Below, in pieces: positions 48,214 to 58,000 of a DNA stretch of 64,000 bases; the first letter of the stretch is position 1; each line of letters opens with the position of its first letter. The notes under the pieces are model-generated. The model saw only the letters and a program-made list of their open reading frames with translations, had not been told where the DNA came from and did no database searches. The translations under genes and the position numbers were made by a program. Origin of the DNA: Dechloromonas hankyongensis (lineage in GTDB: Bacteria; Pseudomonadota; Gammaproteobacteria; Burkholderiales; Rhodocyclaceae). Location: assembly GCF_022012295.1 (NCBI RefSeq), contig NZ_JAKLTN010000001.1, positions 1 to 64,000 on the forward strand, in the 5' to 3' direction.

Positions 48214-49218
48214 TCAGGTCAGCTTCTTCAGCAGCTCGGCCTTCTTGGCGTCGAATTCGGCCTGGCTGAGGATGCCCTTCTCGACCAGTCCATGCAGTTT
48301 TTCCAGCGTGGCGACGACCTCGTCGGCTGACACCGTGCCGCCGGCCGGCGCCGGCTGGGTGGCGGCCGCCATGGCCTGGCCGACGACCTGGCCGAAACCG
48401 ACCCCGGCGCCCAGGCCGACGCCCATGGCGGCCAGGCCACCTTCGTTCTTCGCCGCGTCGGGAATGCTGTTGGCGACCTGGTACTGGGTATAGCGCTGCA
48501 GGTCGCCGATCATGTTCATGCCGATCCTCTGGTCGAGAACCTTCTGCAATTCCTCAGGCAGCGATACATTCTGGACGACCAGCGAATCGAGAGCCAGGCC
48601 GTATTCGGCGAACATCGGCGCCGCCTTGGCGAACATCGCCTTACCGAATTCGTCCTGGTTGGCCGCCATGTCGATGAAGGGCACGCCCGATTCGCCGAAC
48701 AGGTCGGTCAGCCCGGCCACCATGGTGTTGCGCAACTGGCCTTCGAGTTCTTCCCGGGTATAAACGTCGCGCGTCCCGGAAATCTTCTGGTAGAAGGCCT
48801 TCGGGTCGGTCAGGTGATACGAGTAGATGCCGAAGGCGCGCAGGCGGACGATGCCGAATTCCTTGTCGCGGATGGTGATCGGATTCGGCGTCCCCCACTT
48901 CTGGTCGAGCTGGGTGCGCGTCGAGAAGAAATAGACGTCGCTCTTGAACGGGGATTCGAACAGCTTGTCCCAGTTTTTCAGGTAGGTCAGCACCGGCAAC
49001 GTCTGCGTCGTCAGCTTGTACATGCCCGGCGCGAAGACATCGGCGACCGTGCCTTCATTGACGAACATCGCCACCTGCGAATCGCGCACGGTCAGGCTGG
49101 CGCCGTTCTGGATTTCCATCTCGGCCATCGGGAAGCGCCAGGCCAGGGTGCCGTCGCCATCCTCGGTCCATTGCAGGATGTCGATAAACTGTTTCTTGAT
49201 GAAGTCCATCAGTGCCAT
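48214..49218 (-). CDS. SPFH-domain protein with SHOCT tail
   Basis: A 334-residue protein of the virion-core/YdjI type. The SPFH (band-7-like) domain covers about 20-240, a Gly/Ala-rich hydrophobic region (about 255-290) follows, and the C-terminal 30 residues (LEKLHGLVEKGILSQAEFDA) are a SHOCT oligomerisation motif. There is no N-terminal membrane anchor. It likely assembles at the inner membrane. It lies 18 bp after the DUF350 gene and 10 bp before the DUF4178 gene. Confidence 0.9.
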   Translation of the reverse strand: MALMDFIKKQFIDILQWTEDGDGTLAWRFPMAEMEIQNGASLTVRDSQVAMFVNEGTVADVFAPGMYKLTTQTLPVLTYLKNWDKLFESPFKSDVYFFSTRTQLDQKWGTPNPITIRDKEFGIVRLRAFGIYSYHLTDPKAFYQKISGTRDVYTREELEGQLRNTMVAGLTDLFGESGVPFIDMAANQDEFGKAMFAKAAPMFAEYGLALDSLVVQNVSLPEELQKVLDQRIGMNMIGDLQRYTQYQVANSIPDAAKNEGGLAAMGVGLGAGVGFGQVVGQAMAAATQPAPAGGTVSADEVVATLEKLHGLVEKGILSQAEFDAKKAELLKKLT

Positions 49219-49236
49219 GAAATTCTCCTTGCGTGA

Positions 49237-49638
49237 TCAGGCGATACAGCCGGCATTGAGGATGCCGATACCGAGGGAAAGCGATGCGAGAAAGATGCCG
49301 GAAGCGACCTTGCCCTGCGGAATCGCCAGATTGATCTGGGGCAGGGCGAGGCGGGCGACGACATAGACCAGCAATTGCACGACGCAGGCGACGACGCCCC
49401 AGCCGACCATGGTCATGATGTTGTGACTGGTGACCACGGCCACGGCGATGGGCAGGGCATAGCCGACCACCGCACCGCCCAGGCTGACTGCCGCCGCCGT
49501 ATTGCCGTCGCGAATCAGGGCCAGCTCGCTGTACGGCGTCACGAAGATGTAGAGGACGACGAAAACGACCAACAGGGCGAGAGCCGTGGCGAAATAGCCG
49601 GCGAAGGCGGGCAGGCTGCTGATGACCGGATCGAACAT
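49237..49638 (-). CDS. DUF350 inner-membrane protein
   Basis: A 133-residue protein with four membrane helices, typical of DUF350 (YjfL-like). The stretch ELALIRDGNTAAAVSLGGAV is the family core. ATG at 49638 follows GGGAGA. It is the first gene of the DUF350-SPFH-DUF4178-microprotein-diguanylate cyclase row; a promoter should lie in the 147 bp before coaX's end. Confidence 0.9.
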   Translation of the reverse strand: MFDPVISSLPAFAGYFATALALLVVFVVLYIFVTPYSELALIRDGNTAAAVSLGGAVVGYALPIAVAVVTSHNIMTMVGWGVVACVVQLLVYVVARLALPQINLAIPQGKVASGIFLASLSLGIGILNAGCIA

Positions 49639-49785
49639 GGAATCTCCCGACAAGGGCGAAATGACAGTCGATTGTCACCGCTCGCCGCGCTTTGTTCAAG
49701 CCCGGACAGCAACTGGCTCCGGCACGATGCGCGCGGCGGAGCGCCGACCGTCAGGGCGATGGCGCCGGCCGCGCCCTGCCCCCGC

Positions 49786-50505
49786 TCACGCCAGCGGCAT
49801 TTCGCCGGCCAGCCGGCGCAGACCATCGAGCGGCAGGTTGGCGACCAGACGGTGCGGGATGTGCAACACGGCGGCAATCTGCTCGGCATAGCCGCCCGAC
49901 AGCAGGCAGCTGGCACCATCCAGCCGGGCAACAACCCGTTCGATCGCGCCGGCCTGTGCTTCGAGCACGCCGGACACGATGGCATCGTCGGTGCAGCGCG
50001 GCTGGGGCGCGTAATGGCCATCGGCAAATGGCAAGCCGGCGGTGCCCTGGGCCAGCGAGCGCAACATCAGGCCGATGCCGGGCACGATATCGCCACCAAC
50101 GAAGTTTCCCGCGACATCCAGCGTATCGATGGTCGTCGCGGTACCCGCCATGACGACCACCGTCGGCCCTGCCTGCAAGGCCCGCGCACCGATCAGCGCG
50201 CACCAGCGGTCGACGCCCAGCCGCTCGGGATGGCGGTACAGATTGGTCACCCCTCCCGCCCTGGCGGAGGATTGCACGTCATGGAAGACCGGCTGCCAGG
50301 CCGCCAGTTGCTGGCGAATGCGCCCGCCCGCAGCGGGACCGGCGACATTGGCCAGCATCACCCGTTCGGGTCGCGGCCATGTGCTGGCTAGGGTAGTCAG
50401 CTGTTCGATCTCGGCATGCGCCACGGCCCCCTGGGCCAGCCAGCTTGCGCCATCGTGGACACCCCATTTGATGCGGGTATTGCCGCTGTCGAGACAGACG
50501 ATCAT
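49786..50505 (-). CDS. coaX: Type III pantothenate kinase
   Basis: CoaX carries out the first step of CoA synthesis and is insensitive to CoA feedback. The 239-residue protein has the ASKHA motifs CLDSGNTRIKWG and VVMAGTATTIDTL and the block LGVDRWCALIGA. The start at 50505 overlaps birA by four bases (ATGA), the common birA-coaX order in Betaproteobacteria. Confidence 0.94.
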   Translation of the reverse strand: MIVCLDSGNTRIKWGVHDGASWLAQGAVAHAEIEQLTTLASTWPRPERVMLANVAGPAAGGRIRQQLAAWQPVFHDVQSSARAGGVTNLYRHPERLGVDRWCALIGARALQAGPTVVVMAGTATTIDTLDVAGNFVGGDIVPGIGLMLRSLAQGTAGLPFADGHYAPQPRCTDDAIVSGVLEAQAGAIERVVARLDGASCLLSGGYAEQIAAVLHIPHRLVANLPLDGLRRLAGEMPLA

Positions 50506-51287
50506 GCGCGGCGGAGGCTGACGTCGCCGGAAAAAATGCGTTCGATCCGCTCGCCGGTATCCAGCAACAGGGAGCCGTCGGCATCGACACCCAGGCAGCG
50601 CCCGGAGAGCGTCTGCTCTTCGCCGAGGATGTGCACCGGAAGATCCTGCCAGGCGTGATAACCCTGCCAGGCCGCCTTCAACCCGGCGAAACCCGCCTCG
50701 CCGAAGGTGTCGAGCACGCCGGCCAGTTCGCTCAGGATGGCAGCAAGGACGTCGTGGCGCCCGGCCGTCACGCCGGCGTCGGCCAGACCGGCGACCGCTT
50801 GCGGCAGGGCTTCCGTCGGCGCCGACAGATTGAGGCCGATGCCAACGATGGCCTGCGTGCCGCGCCGGTCGGACGACAATTCGATCAGGATGCCGGCCAG
50901 CTTGGCGAATTCGCCATCCACTTCGAGCAGCACGTCGTTCGGCCACTTGAGGCGAACCCCGGTCGCGCCCAGGCTGTCCAGCGCGCGGGCCAGTGCCACG
51001 CCGACCGCCAGCGACAAGCCGCTGAGGCCGGCCGCGTTGCCGGGAAAACGCCAAAGGACGGAAAAGGTCAGGCTGGATTCCGGCGACGACAGCCAACTAC
51101 GGCCGCGCCGCCCGCGCCCGGCGCTCTGCCGGTCGGCGACGATCACCGTGCCGGCCGGCGCGCCGCGGTCGGCACGGCGCATCAGTTCGCTGCTGGTCGA
51201 ATCGCATTCATCCAGCGCATCGACATCGAAACGTCCGGCCAGGGGGCCCAGCCGGGATTTGAGCACTACGGGGTCGATCAGGGTCAT
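50502..51287 (-). CDS. birA: Biotin-[acetyl-CoA-carboxylase] ligase
   Basis: BirA activates biotin as biotinyl-AMP and attaches it to the carboxyl carrier protein. The 261-residue protein has DECDSTSSELMRRA, the biotin loop GRGRRGRSW and LKWPNDVLL. The DNA-binding domain of E. coli BirA is missing, so it is a ligase only, not a repressor. The start at 51287 is supported by MTLIDPVVLKSRLG; the open frame continues upstream without support. Confidence 0.93.
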   Translation of the reverse strand: MTLIDPVVLKSRLGPLAGRFDVDALDECDSTSSELMRRADRGAPAGTVIVADRQSAGRGRRGRSWLSSPESSLTFSVLWRFPGNAAGLSGLSLAVGVALARALDSLGATGVRLKWPNDVLLEVDGEFAKLAGILIELSSDRRGTQAIVGIGLNLSAPTEALPQAVAGLADAGVTAGRHDVLAAILSELAGVLDTFGEAGFAGLKAAWQGYHAWQDLPVHILGEEQTLSGRCLGVDADGSLLLDTGERIERIFSGDVSLRRA

Positions 51288-51297
51288 GCGGCGGATT

Positions 51298-52710
51298 CTA
51301 CTCCGCCGCGTGCTCCTTGCCGCCATCGATGCCGAGTTCGGCGATCTTGCGCGTGATGGTGTTGCGGCCGATGCCCAGGGCCTGGGCCGCTTCGATCCGG
51401 CGGCCGCCGGTGTGGGCCAGGGCCTGAGAGATCAGAATGCGCTCGAAGACCTGCGACAGCACGCCATGCACATCCGGCACGCCGCGCGCGAGCAGGCGAT
51501 CGACTTCGCCTTGCAGGGCGCCTTCCCAGTCGGTGGCCAGTGTCACCGGCGTCGCTTCGCGCAGTTCGACCGGCAGGTCACCGACCTCCACCTGCTGCCC
51601 GGGCGCCATGACGGTCAGCCAGTGGCACAGGTTTTCCAGTTGCCGCACGTTGCCCTGGAAATCGAGGCCGGCCAGGTACTTGATGGCAGCATCCGACAGG
51701 CGCTTGGTTTCGACCCCCAGTTCGCGCGCACTCTTCTGCAGGAAATGGCGGGTGAGCAGCGGAATGTCCTCGCGCCGCTCGCGCAGGGCCGGCAGGCGGA
51801 TGCGGATGACGTTGAGGCGGTGGAACAAGTCTTCGCGGAACAGGCCGTCCTTGACCCGGGTTTCCAGGTTCTGGTGGGTCGCCGCGATGACGCGGACGTT
51901 GGCCTTGATCGGCGAATGGCCGCCGACACGGTAGAAATGGCCATCGGACAGCACGCGCAGCAAACGGGTCTGCAGTTCGGACGGCATGTCGCCGATTTCG
52001 TCGAGGAACAGCGTGCCGCCCTCGGCCTGCTCGAAACGACCGCGCCGCTGGGCCTGGGCCCCGGTGAAGGCACCGCGCTCGTGGCCGAACAGTTCGGATT
52101 CCAGCAGGTCTTTCGGGATGGCCGCCGTGTTGATGGCGATGAAGGGCTTATCGGCGCGCGGGCTATGGCGATGCAGGGCGCGGGCGACCAGCTCCTTGCC
52201 CGAACCGGATTCGCCAGTGATCAGCACTGTGGCATGCGACAGGGCCAGCCGGCCGATGGCGCGGAAGACTTCCTGCATGGCCGGCGCCTGGCCGAGTATC
52301 TCCGGCACCAGGCCTTCTTCCTCGGACGCACCGCTTTGGTGCATCGACTCATCGATGGCGCGACGGATCAGTTCGACCGCCTGATCGACATCGAAAGGCT
52401 TGGGCAGGTATTCGAAGGCACCGCCCTGGAAAGCGGCAACGGCGCTTTCGAGATCGGAATAGGCGGTCATGATAATGACCGGCACCGACGGGAAGCGGGT
52501 CTTCACTTCCTGCAGCAATTCCAGCCCGGACTGGCCTGGCATGCGGATATCGGACATCAGCACCTGCGGCGGCTCGATGCCCTGTTCGAGCTGCGAGATC
52601 GCCTCGGTGGCCGAGGCGTAGCTCTTGAACGGGATGCCCTCGCGGGACAGGGTCTTTTCCAGCACCCAGCGGATGGAGCGATCGTCGTCTACGATCCAGA
52701 CCGGTTTCAT
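51298..52710 (-). CDS. ntrC: Nitrogen regulation response regulator NtrC
   Basis: NtrC activates sigma-54 promoters when phosphorylated by NtrB. The 470-residue protein has a receiver domain (1-120), an AAA+ domain with Walker A GESGSGKE, the sigma-54-contacting GAFTGA and a Walker B LFLDEIGDM, and a C-terminal Fis-type helix-turn-helix (about 425-460). Starting at 52710 (MKPVWIV) puts the phospho-acceptor at Asp54, the same number as in E. coli, so this start is preferred to the ATG at 52725. Likely targets in the window are glnA and amtB. Confidence 0.96.
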   Translation of the reverse strand: MKPVWIVDDDRSIRWVLEKTLSREGIPFKSYASATEAISQLEQGIEPPQVLMSDIRMPGQSGLELLQEVKTRFPSVPVIIMTAYSDLESAVAAFQGGAFEYLPKPFDVDQAVELIRRAIDESMHQSGASEEEGLVPEILGQAPAMQEVFRAIGRLALSHATVLITGESGSGKELVARALHRHSPRADKPFIAINTAAIPKDLLESELFGHERGAFTGAQAQRRGRFEQAEGGTLFLDEIGDMPSELQTRLLRVLSDGHFYRVGGHSPIKANVRVIAATHQNLETRVKDGLFREDLFHRLNVIRIRLPALRERREDIPLLTRHFLQKSARELGVETKRLSDAAIKYLAGLDFQGNVRQLENLCHWLTVMAPGQQVEVGDLPVELREATPVTLATDWEGALQGEVDRLLARGVPDVHGVLSQVFERILISQALAHTGGRRIEAAQALGIGRNTITRKIAELGIDGGKEHAAE

Positions 52711-52759
52711 ATTTGGTAGGCTCATTTTGTTGTCAGAATGGCCTTAACGGAAGCAAGAC

Positions 52760-53833
52760 TCAGGCCTGTTCAATCGGCAGGCGCAGCGTGAAGATGGTGC
52801 TGCCCGGCCGGCTCGAACAGTCGATGGTGCCGTGGTGGTGCTGGATGAAATTCTGGGCGATGGTCAGCCCCAAGCCGCTGCCGCCTTCGCGCCCGGAAAC
52901 CAGCGGGTAGAACATGCGTTCGCGGATGACGTCAGGGATGCCGGGGCCGTTGTCGATGACCTTGATTTCCATGGCCAGGCGATAGCGCTTCTTGGCCAGC
53001 GTCACCTGGCGCAGCGAGCGCGTGCGCAGGATGATCTCGCCTTCGCCGTTCAAGGCCTGGGCAGCATTGCGGGCGATGTTGAGCACCGCCTGGATGAGCT
53101 GCTCGCGGTCGCCGACCAGCTCCGGCAGGCTGGTGTCGTAGTCGCGGCGCACCGCCAGCGAGCCGGGAAATTCGGCGCGCAGCAGGCTGCGCACCCGTTC
53201 GAGGATCTCGTGGATATTAACTGTCGCCGGCAGCATCGGCCGATGCGGGGTAAGCAGCCGCTGCATCAGGTCCTGCAGGCGATCCGCCTCCTTGATGATG
53301 ACTTGGGTGTATTCCTTGAGCGAGGGCGCATTGGGCAAATCAGCCAGTTCGTGCTCAAGTAGTTGCGCCGCACCGCGGAGGCCGCCCAGCGGGTTCTTGA
53401 TCTCGTGGGCCAGATTGCGGATCAGCTCACGGCTGGCCTGTTGCTGCTCGATCAGCCGCTCTTCGCGGGTCGCCGTCAGGTGATGCTCGATGGGCTGCAG
53501 TTCGAGCAACAGCCGCACGCCGGGCGCAATGTCCACCCGCAAGGGGGTGACCGTACAGTTGATGTGCAGCGTCTCGCCGTCGCTGCGCAACAATTCGATG
53601 TTCTGACCGGTATAGCCCCAGTTGTTGTTCAGGCCGTTGTCCAGCGCGCCCTGCAAGGTCGCCGAACAGGTGCAGATCGACCCCAGTGTCTTGCCGACCA
53701 CCGTTCGGCTACTGACCGCCAGCAGGTTTTCGCCCGCCGCATTGATGTAACGGATGATCTGGCCTTCGTCGATCAGGAGCACCGCCGAGGCCAGGAGATC
53801 GAGGCCGGCAAAGGAAGCATGGGTCACGTTCAT
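52760..53833 (-). CDS. ntrB: Nitrogen regulation sensor kinase NtrB
   Basis: NtrB phosphorylates or dephosphorylates NtrC according to the PII signal. The 357-residue cytoplasmic kinase has a PAS domain (about 8-110), HisKA with His143 in NLAHEIKNPLGG, and the ATPase domain with N box ARNAAQA, DNGPGIPD and GGSGLGLTIAQ. ATG at 53833 is chosen from the family N-terminus. ntrC follows after 49 bp. It is divergent from the RND genes, and glnA is about 5 kb away instead of adjacent. Confidence 0.95.
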   Translation of the reverse strand: MNVTHASFAGLDLLASAVLLIDEGQIIRYINAAGENLLAVSSRTVVGKTLGSICTCSATLQGALDNGLNNNWGYTGQNIELLRSDGETLHINCTVTPLRVDIAPGVRLLLELQPIEHHLTATREERLIEQQQASRELIRNLAHEIKNPLGGLRGAAQLLEHELADLPNAPSLKEYTQVIIKEADRLQDLMQRLLTPHRPMLPATVNIHEILERVRSLLRAEFPGSLAVRRDYDTSLPELVGDREQLIQAVLNIARNAAQALNGEGEIILRTRSLRQVTLAKKRYRLAMEIKVIDNGPGIPDVIRERMFYPLVSGREGGSGLGLTIAQNFIQHHHGTIDCSSRPGSTIFTLRLPIEQA

Positions 53834-53883
53834 GTCCGCATTGTAGCGACTTGCGCCGGCCCGCCGATGACAACTTGCGTTAA

Positions 53884-53897
53884 TGACCGAACGTTCA
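53884..53897. promoter_or_regulatory. Possible TetR-type operator before the RND genes
   Basis: TGACCGAACGTTCA is an imperfect inverted repeat (10 of 14 positions symmetrical) lying 46 bp before the adaptor start. Its form recalls operators bound by AcrR/TetR repressors of RND pumps. No tetR gene lies in the window, so this is a guess. Confidence 0.35.
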
Positions 53898-53943
53898 TTA
53901 TCATGCCGCATTACCTATTGCTTATCGTCCGTGCGCTGCCACC

Positions 53944-55029
53944 ATGCCCAGAATCCCCCCCTTCCTGCCGCTGCTGCTCGCCATCGGTGCGCTGCTCGGC
54001 GGTTGCCGCGGCGGCGAAGCGCCGCCGCCCACGATCCCGGCCGTTCTCGTCCAGCCTGCTGCCGGCGCCCCGGCCACCGGCGCGATCTACACCGGCGAAA
54101 TTCGCGCTCGCCATGAAGTCGACCTGGCCTTTCGCGTCGGCGGCAAGATCGCCTCCCGCCTGGTCGATGCCGGCGCCGAGATCAAGGCCGGCCAGCCGCT
54201 GGCCCGACTCGACCCGGCCGACCTGCAACTCGCCGCCGGCAGTGCGCGCGCCCAGCTGACCGGTGCCGAGAGCGAACTGGCCACCACCCGTGCCGAACGC
54301 GAACGTTACGCCGGCCTGCTCGCCAAAAAATTCGTCAGCCAGGCGGCGTTCGACGCCAAGGACAACGCCCTCAACAGCGCCCAGGCCCGCCTCGAACAGG
54401 CCCGCGCGCAAAGCCAAGTGAGCGGCAACCAGGCGGCCTACGGCACGCTGAGCAGCGAAACCCCGGCCATCGTGACCGCCGTGTTGGCCGATGCCGGCCA
54501 GGTTGTCAGCGCCGGGCAGCCGGTGCTGCGCATTGCCCGGCCGGAAGAAAAGGAAGTGGCGATTGCCGTTCCGGAAAGCCGGCTGGCCGAAATTCGCGCC
54601 GCCAAAAACATCCAGGTCGCCCTCTGGGCCGCCCCCGCCACCGCCCTGCGCGGCGAACTGCGCGAACTGTCGCCGGCTGCCGACCCGGCGACCCGGACCT
54701 ACGCCGCGCGGATACGCCTGATCGCTCCGCCGCCGGAGGTACGCCTCGGCATGACCGCCCGCGTCCAGTTGGGCGGTGACGCCGCCGGAGAACTGCTGGT
54801 GCCGCTGGGCGCCGTGCTCGACATCGGCAGCGGCCCGTTCGTCCGCATCGTCAAGGACGGCAAGGTCGTCTCGCGGCCGGTCAGCGTCGCCGCGTTCCGC
54901 GAGGACGGTGCCGCCATCAGCAGCGGCTTGCAGGCCGGAGAAGCGGTCATCGTCAGCGGGGCGGCCAAGCTGGTCGATGGCCAGGCCGTGCAGACCCGGC
55001 CACTCACCCCGTCGGACCGCCAGCGCTAG
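53944..55029 (+). CDS. RND efflux periplasmic adaptor lipoprotein
   Basis: A 361-residue membrane-fusion protein (HlyD/AcrA type). The signal peptide ends in a lipobox (LLGGC, Cys at 22). Then come the lipoyl/barrel-sandwich halves (about 45-80 and 160-190; IRARHEVDLAFRVGGKI), a coiled-coil hairpin (about 90-155) and the beta-barrel. It links the inner-membrane pump to an outer-membrane channel, which is not encoded here. The pump gene follows after 12 bp. Confidence 0.93.
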   Translation: MPRIPPFLPLLLAIGALLGGCRGGEAPPPTIPAVLVQPAAGAPATGAIYTGEIRARHEVDLAFRVGGKIASRLVDAGAEIKAGQPLARLDPADLQLAAGSARAQLTGAESELATTRAERERYAGLLAKKFVSQAAFDAKDNALNSAQARLEQARAQSQVSGNQAAYGTLSSETPAIVTAVLADAGQVVSAGQPVLRIARPEEKEVAIAVPESRLAEIRAAKNIQVALWAAPATALRGELRELSPAADPATRTYAARIRLIAPPPEVRLGMTARVQLGGDAAGELLVPLGAVLDIGSGPFVRIVKDGKVVSRPVSVAAFREDGAAISSGLQAGEAVIVSGAAKLVDGQAVQTRPLTPSDRQR

Positions 55030-55041
55030 GGCGTATCCACC

Positions 55042-58000
55042 GTGAGCCATCGCTTCAACCTGTCCGACTGGACCCTGCACCACCGCACGCTGGTCGGCTA
55101 TTTCCTGCTCGCCATCGCGCTGATGGGCGTCCTCGCCTACGGCAAGCTGGGCCAGGCCGAGGACCCGCCTTTCACCTTCAAGATCATGGTCGTCCGCAGC
55201 CTGTGGCCGGGCGCCACGGCGCGCCAGGTCGAACAGCAGGTGACCGACAAGATCGAGAAGAAGCTGCAGGAAACGCCGTATATCGACCGCGTCTCCAGCT
55301 TCTCCCGGCCGGGCGAATCGACCGTGCTGTTCTTCGCCAAGGACAGCACGCCGCCGGGCAACGTGCCCGACGTTTTCTACCAGGTGCGCAAGAAGATCGG
55401 CGACATCCGCCACACCCTGCCGGCAGGCGTCCAGGGCCCCTTCTTCAACGACGAATACGGCGACGTCTTCGGCAACATCTACGCCCTGACCGCCGACGGT
55501 TTCGACTACCCGCAACTGAAGGACCAGGCCGAGCGCATCCGCGACGAGCTCTTGCGCGTACCTAACGTCGCCAAGGTAGATATCTTCGGCATCCAGGACG
55601 AAAAAATCTTCGTCGAACTGTCGAACACCAAACTGGCGACGCTGGGGATCGACCAGACGACCATCGTCCAGGCGCTGGCCCAGCAGAATGGCGTGAACGG
55701 CAGCGGCTTTTTCGAAACGCAGCAGGAACGCATCCAGATCCGCCCCGGTGGCGCCTTCGATACCACCCTGGCGGTGGCCGACACGCTGATCCGCGCCGGC
55801 AACCGCAGCTTCCGGCTGGGCGACATCGCTACCATCAAACGCGGCACCATCGATCCGCCAGCCACGCAAGTACGCTTCGGCGGCAAGCGGGCGCTGGCCA
55901 TCGGCGTGTCGATGACCAAGGGCGGCGACATCATCCAACTCGGCAAGGACCTGCACAGCCGAATCGCTGAGCTGCAAGCCGGCCTGCCGATCGGCGTCGA
56001 GATCGGCGAAGCGGCCAGCCAGCCCGACGCCGTCAAGCGCTCGGTGCAGGCTTTCGTCCAGTCGCTGGCCGAGGCGGTGCTCGTCGTCATGGCCGTCACC
56101 TTCCTCAGCCTCGGCATCCGCACCGGCCTGGTCGTCGCCATTTCCATCCCGCTGGTGCTGGCCGCCACCTTCCTCGCCATGTCGCTGTTCAACGTCGGCC
56201 TGCACAAGGTGTCGCTCGGCGCCCTGGTCCTCGCCTTGGGCCTCTTGGTGGACGACGCAATCATCGCCGTCGAGATGATGTGGGTGAAAATGGAGCAGGG
56301 CTGGGAACGGACCCGCGCCGCCTCTTTCGCCTATACCAGCACGGCCGGGCCGATGCTGTCTGGCACGCTGGTCACCGTCGCCGGCTTCATCCCCATCGCG
56401 CTGGCCAAGTCGTCGACCGGCGAATACGCCTTCGCTTTTTTCCAGATCAATGCGGTGTCGCTGCTCATTTCCTGGCTGGCCGCCGTCATCGCCATTCCGT
56501 GGCTGGGCTATAAGCTGCTGCCCGACCCGCGCGCTGCCAAAGCCGCCAGCGCGTGGGAGAAAAAGGCACCCCGCCTGGCGGCCCTGGTCGACAAGCTCGG
56601 CCTGAACGGCCCCGCCCATGCCGAAGACCACGATGTATACGGCACGCCTTTCTATACCCGCTTCCGCCTGCTGGTCGCCTGGTGCGTCCGTCGCCGCTGG
56701 CTGGTCATCGGCATCACCATCGTCCTGTTCGCGCTGTCCATCGTCGGCATGGGCAAGGTGCAGAAGCAGTTCTTCCCGAACTCGACCCGCCTCGAACTGA
56801 ACGTCGAACTGCGCCTGCCGGAAGGCTCGTCCATCGCCGCCATCGACGCCGAGGCGCAGCGGCTCGAAGCCTGGCTGGCCAAGGACAAGGCCGCGCACGA
56901 CGATTTCGAGCATTACATCGCCTACGTCGGCTCCGGCTCGCCGCGCTACTACCTCGGCCTCGACCAGCAACTGGCGTCCAGCAACGTCAGCCAGTTCGTC
57001 ATCGTGGCGCGCAGCGTCGAGGCGCGGGAAGCGCTGCGTGATCGCCTGATCCGGCTGTACGATAGCGAGAGCTTCGGTGCCCGCGCCAACATCAGCCGCA
57101 TCGAGAACGGTCCGCCGGTCGGCTATCCGGTCCAGTACCGCATTTCCGGCGAGGCCCCCGAGGTGCTGCGCAAGACGGCCGCCGACATCGCCGCTGTCAT
57201 GCGACAGGAACCCGAACTGAGCAACGTCAATCTCGACTGGAGCGAACTATCGAAGCGCATCGAAATCGAGATCGACCAGGACAAGGCACGCCTGCTCGGG
57301 GTGTCCAGCCAGGATATCGCCGCCCTGCTCAACATGTCGCTGAACGGCTATGCGGTGACCAGTTTCCGCGAAGGCGAAAAAACCATCGACGTCGTGCTGC
57401 GCGGCGACCGCGACGAGCGGCAGCATCTGGCCGCCCTGCCCGATCTGGCGGTGCCGACGCGGGCCGGAAAGAGCGTGCCGCTCAGCCAGATCGGCCGCCT
57501 CAAGCACGGTTTCGAACCGGGCCTGATCTGGCGGCGCGATCGCCTGCCGACCATCACGGTACGTGGCAACCTGTACGGCAAGACACAGCCGGCGACCATC
57601 GTCGGCCGCATCCAGCCGCAGATCGATTCCATCCAGGCCGCCCTGCCCGACGGCTACCGCATCGCTACCGGCGGCTCGGTCGAGGAATCGGCCAAGGGCT
57701 CCGGTTCGGTGATGGCCGGCATCCCGCTGTTCGTGCTGGCCGTGGTCACCATCCTGATGATCCAGTTGCAGAGCGTTTCGCGGGTGGCCATGGTGCTGCT
57801 CACTGCCCCACTCGGCATCATCGGCATCGCGCTGTTCCTGCTCATTTTCAACCAGCCTTTCGGCTTCATGGCGCTGCTCGGTACCATCGCACTGTTCGGC
57901 ATGATCATGCGCAACTCGGTCATCCTGGTCGATCAGATCGAGCAGGACCTGGCGGCCGGCAAGGCGCGGCGCGATGCCATCGTCGAATCGACGGTGCGCC

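Noticed and set aside
53911..56970. Long minus-strand frame of about 1000 codons opposite the RND genes
   Set aside because: It mirrors the codon bias of the plus-strand efflux genes, has no domain and no ribosome site. It is an artefact of high GC.
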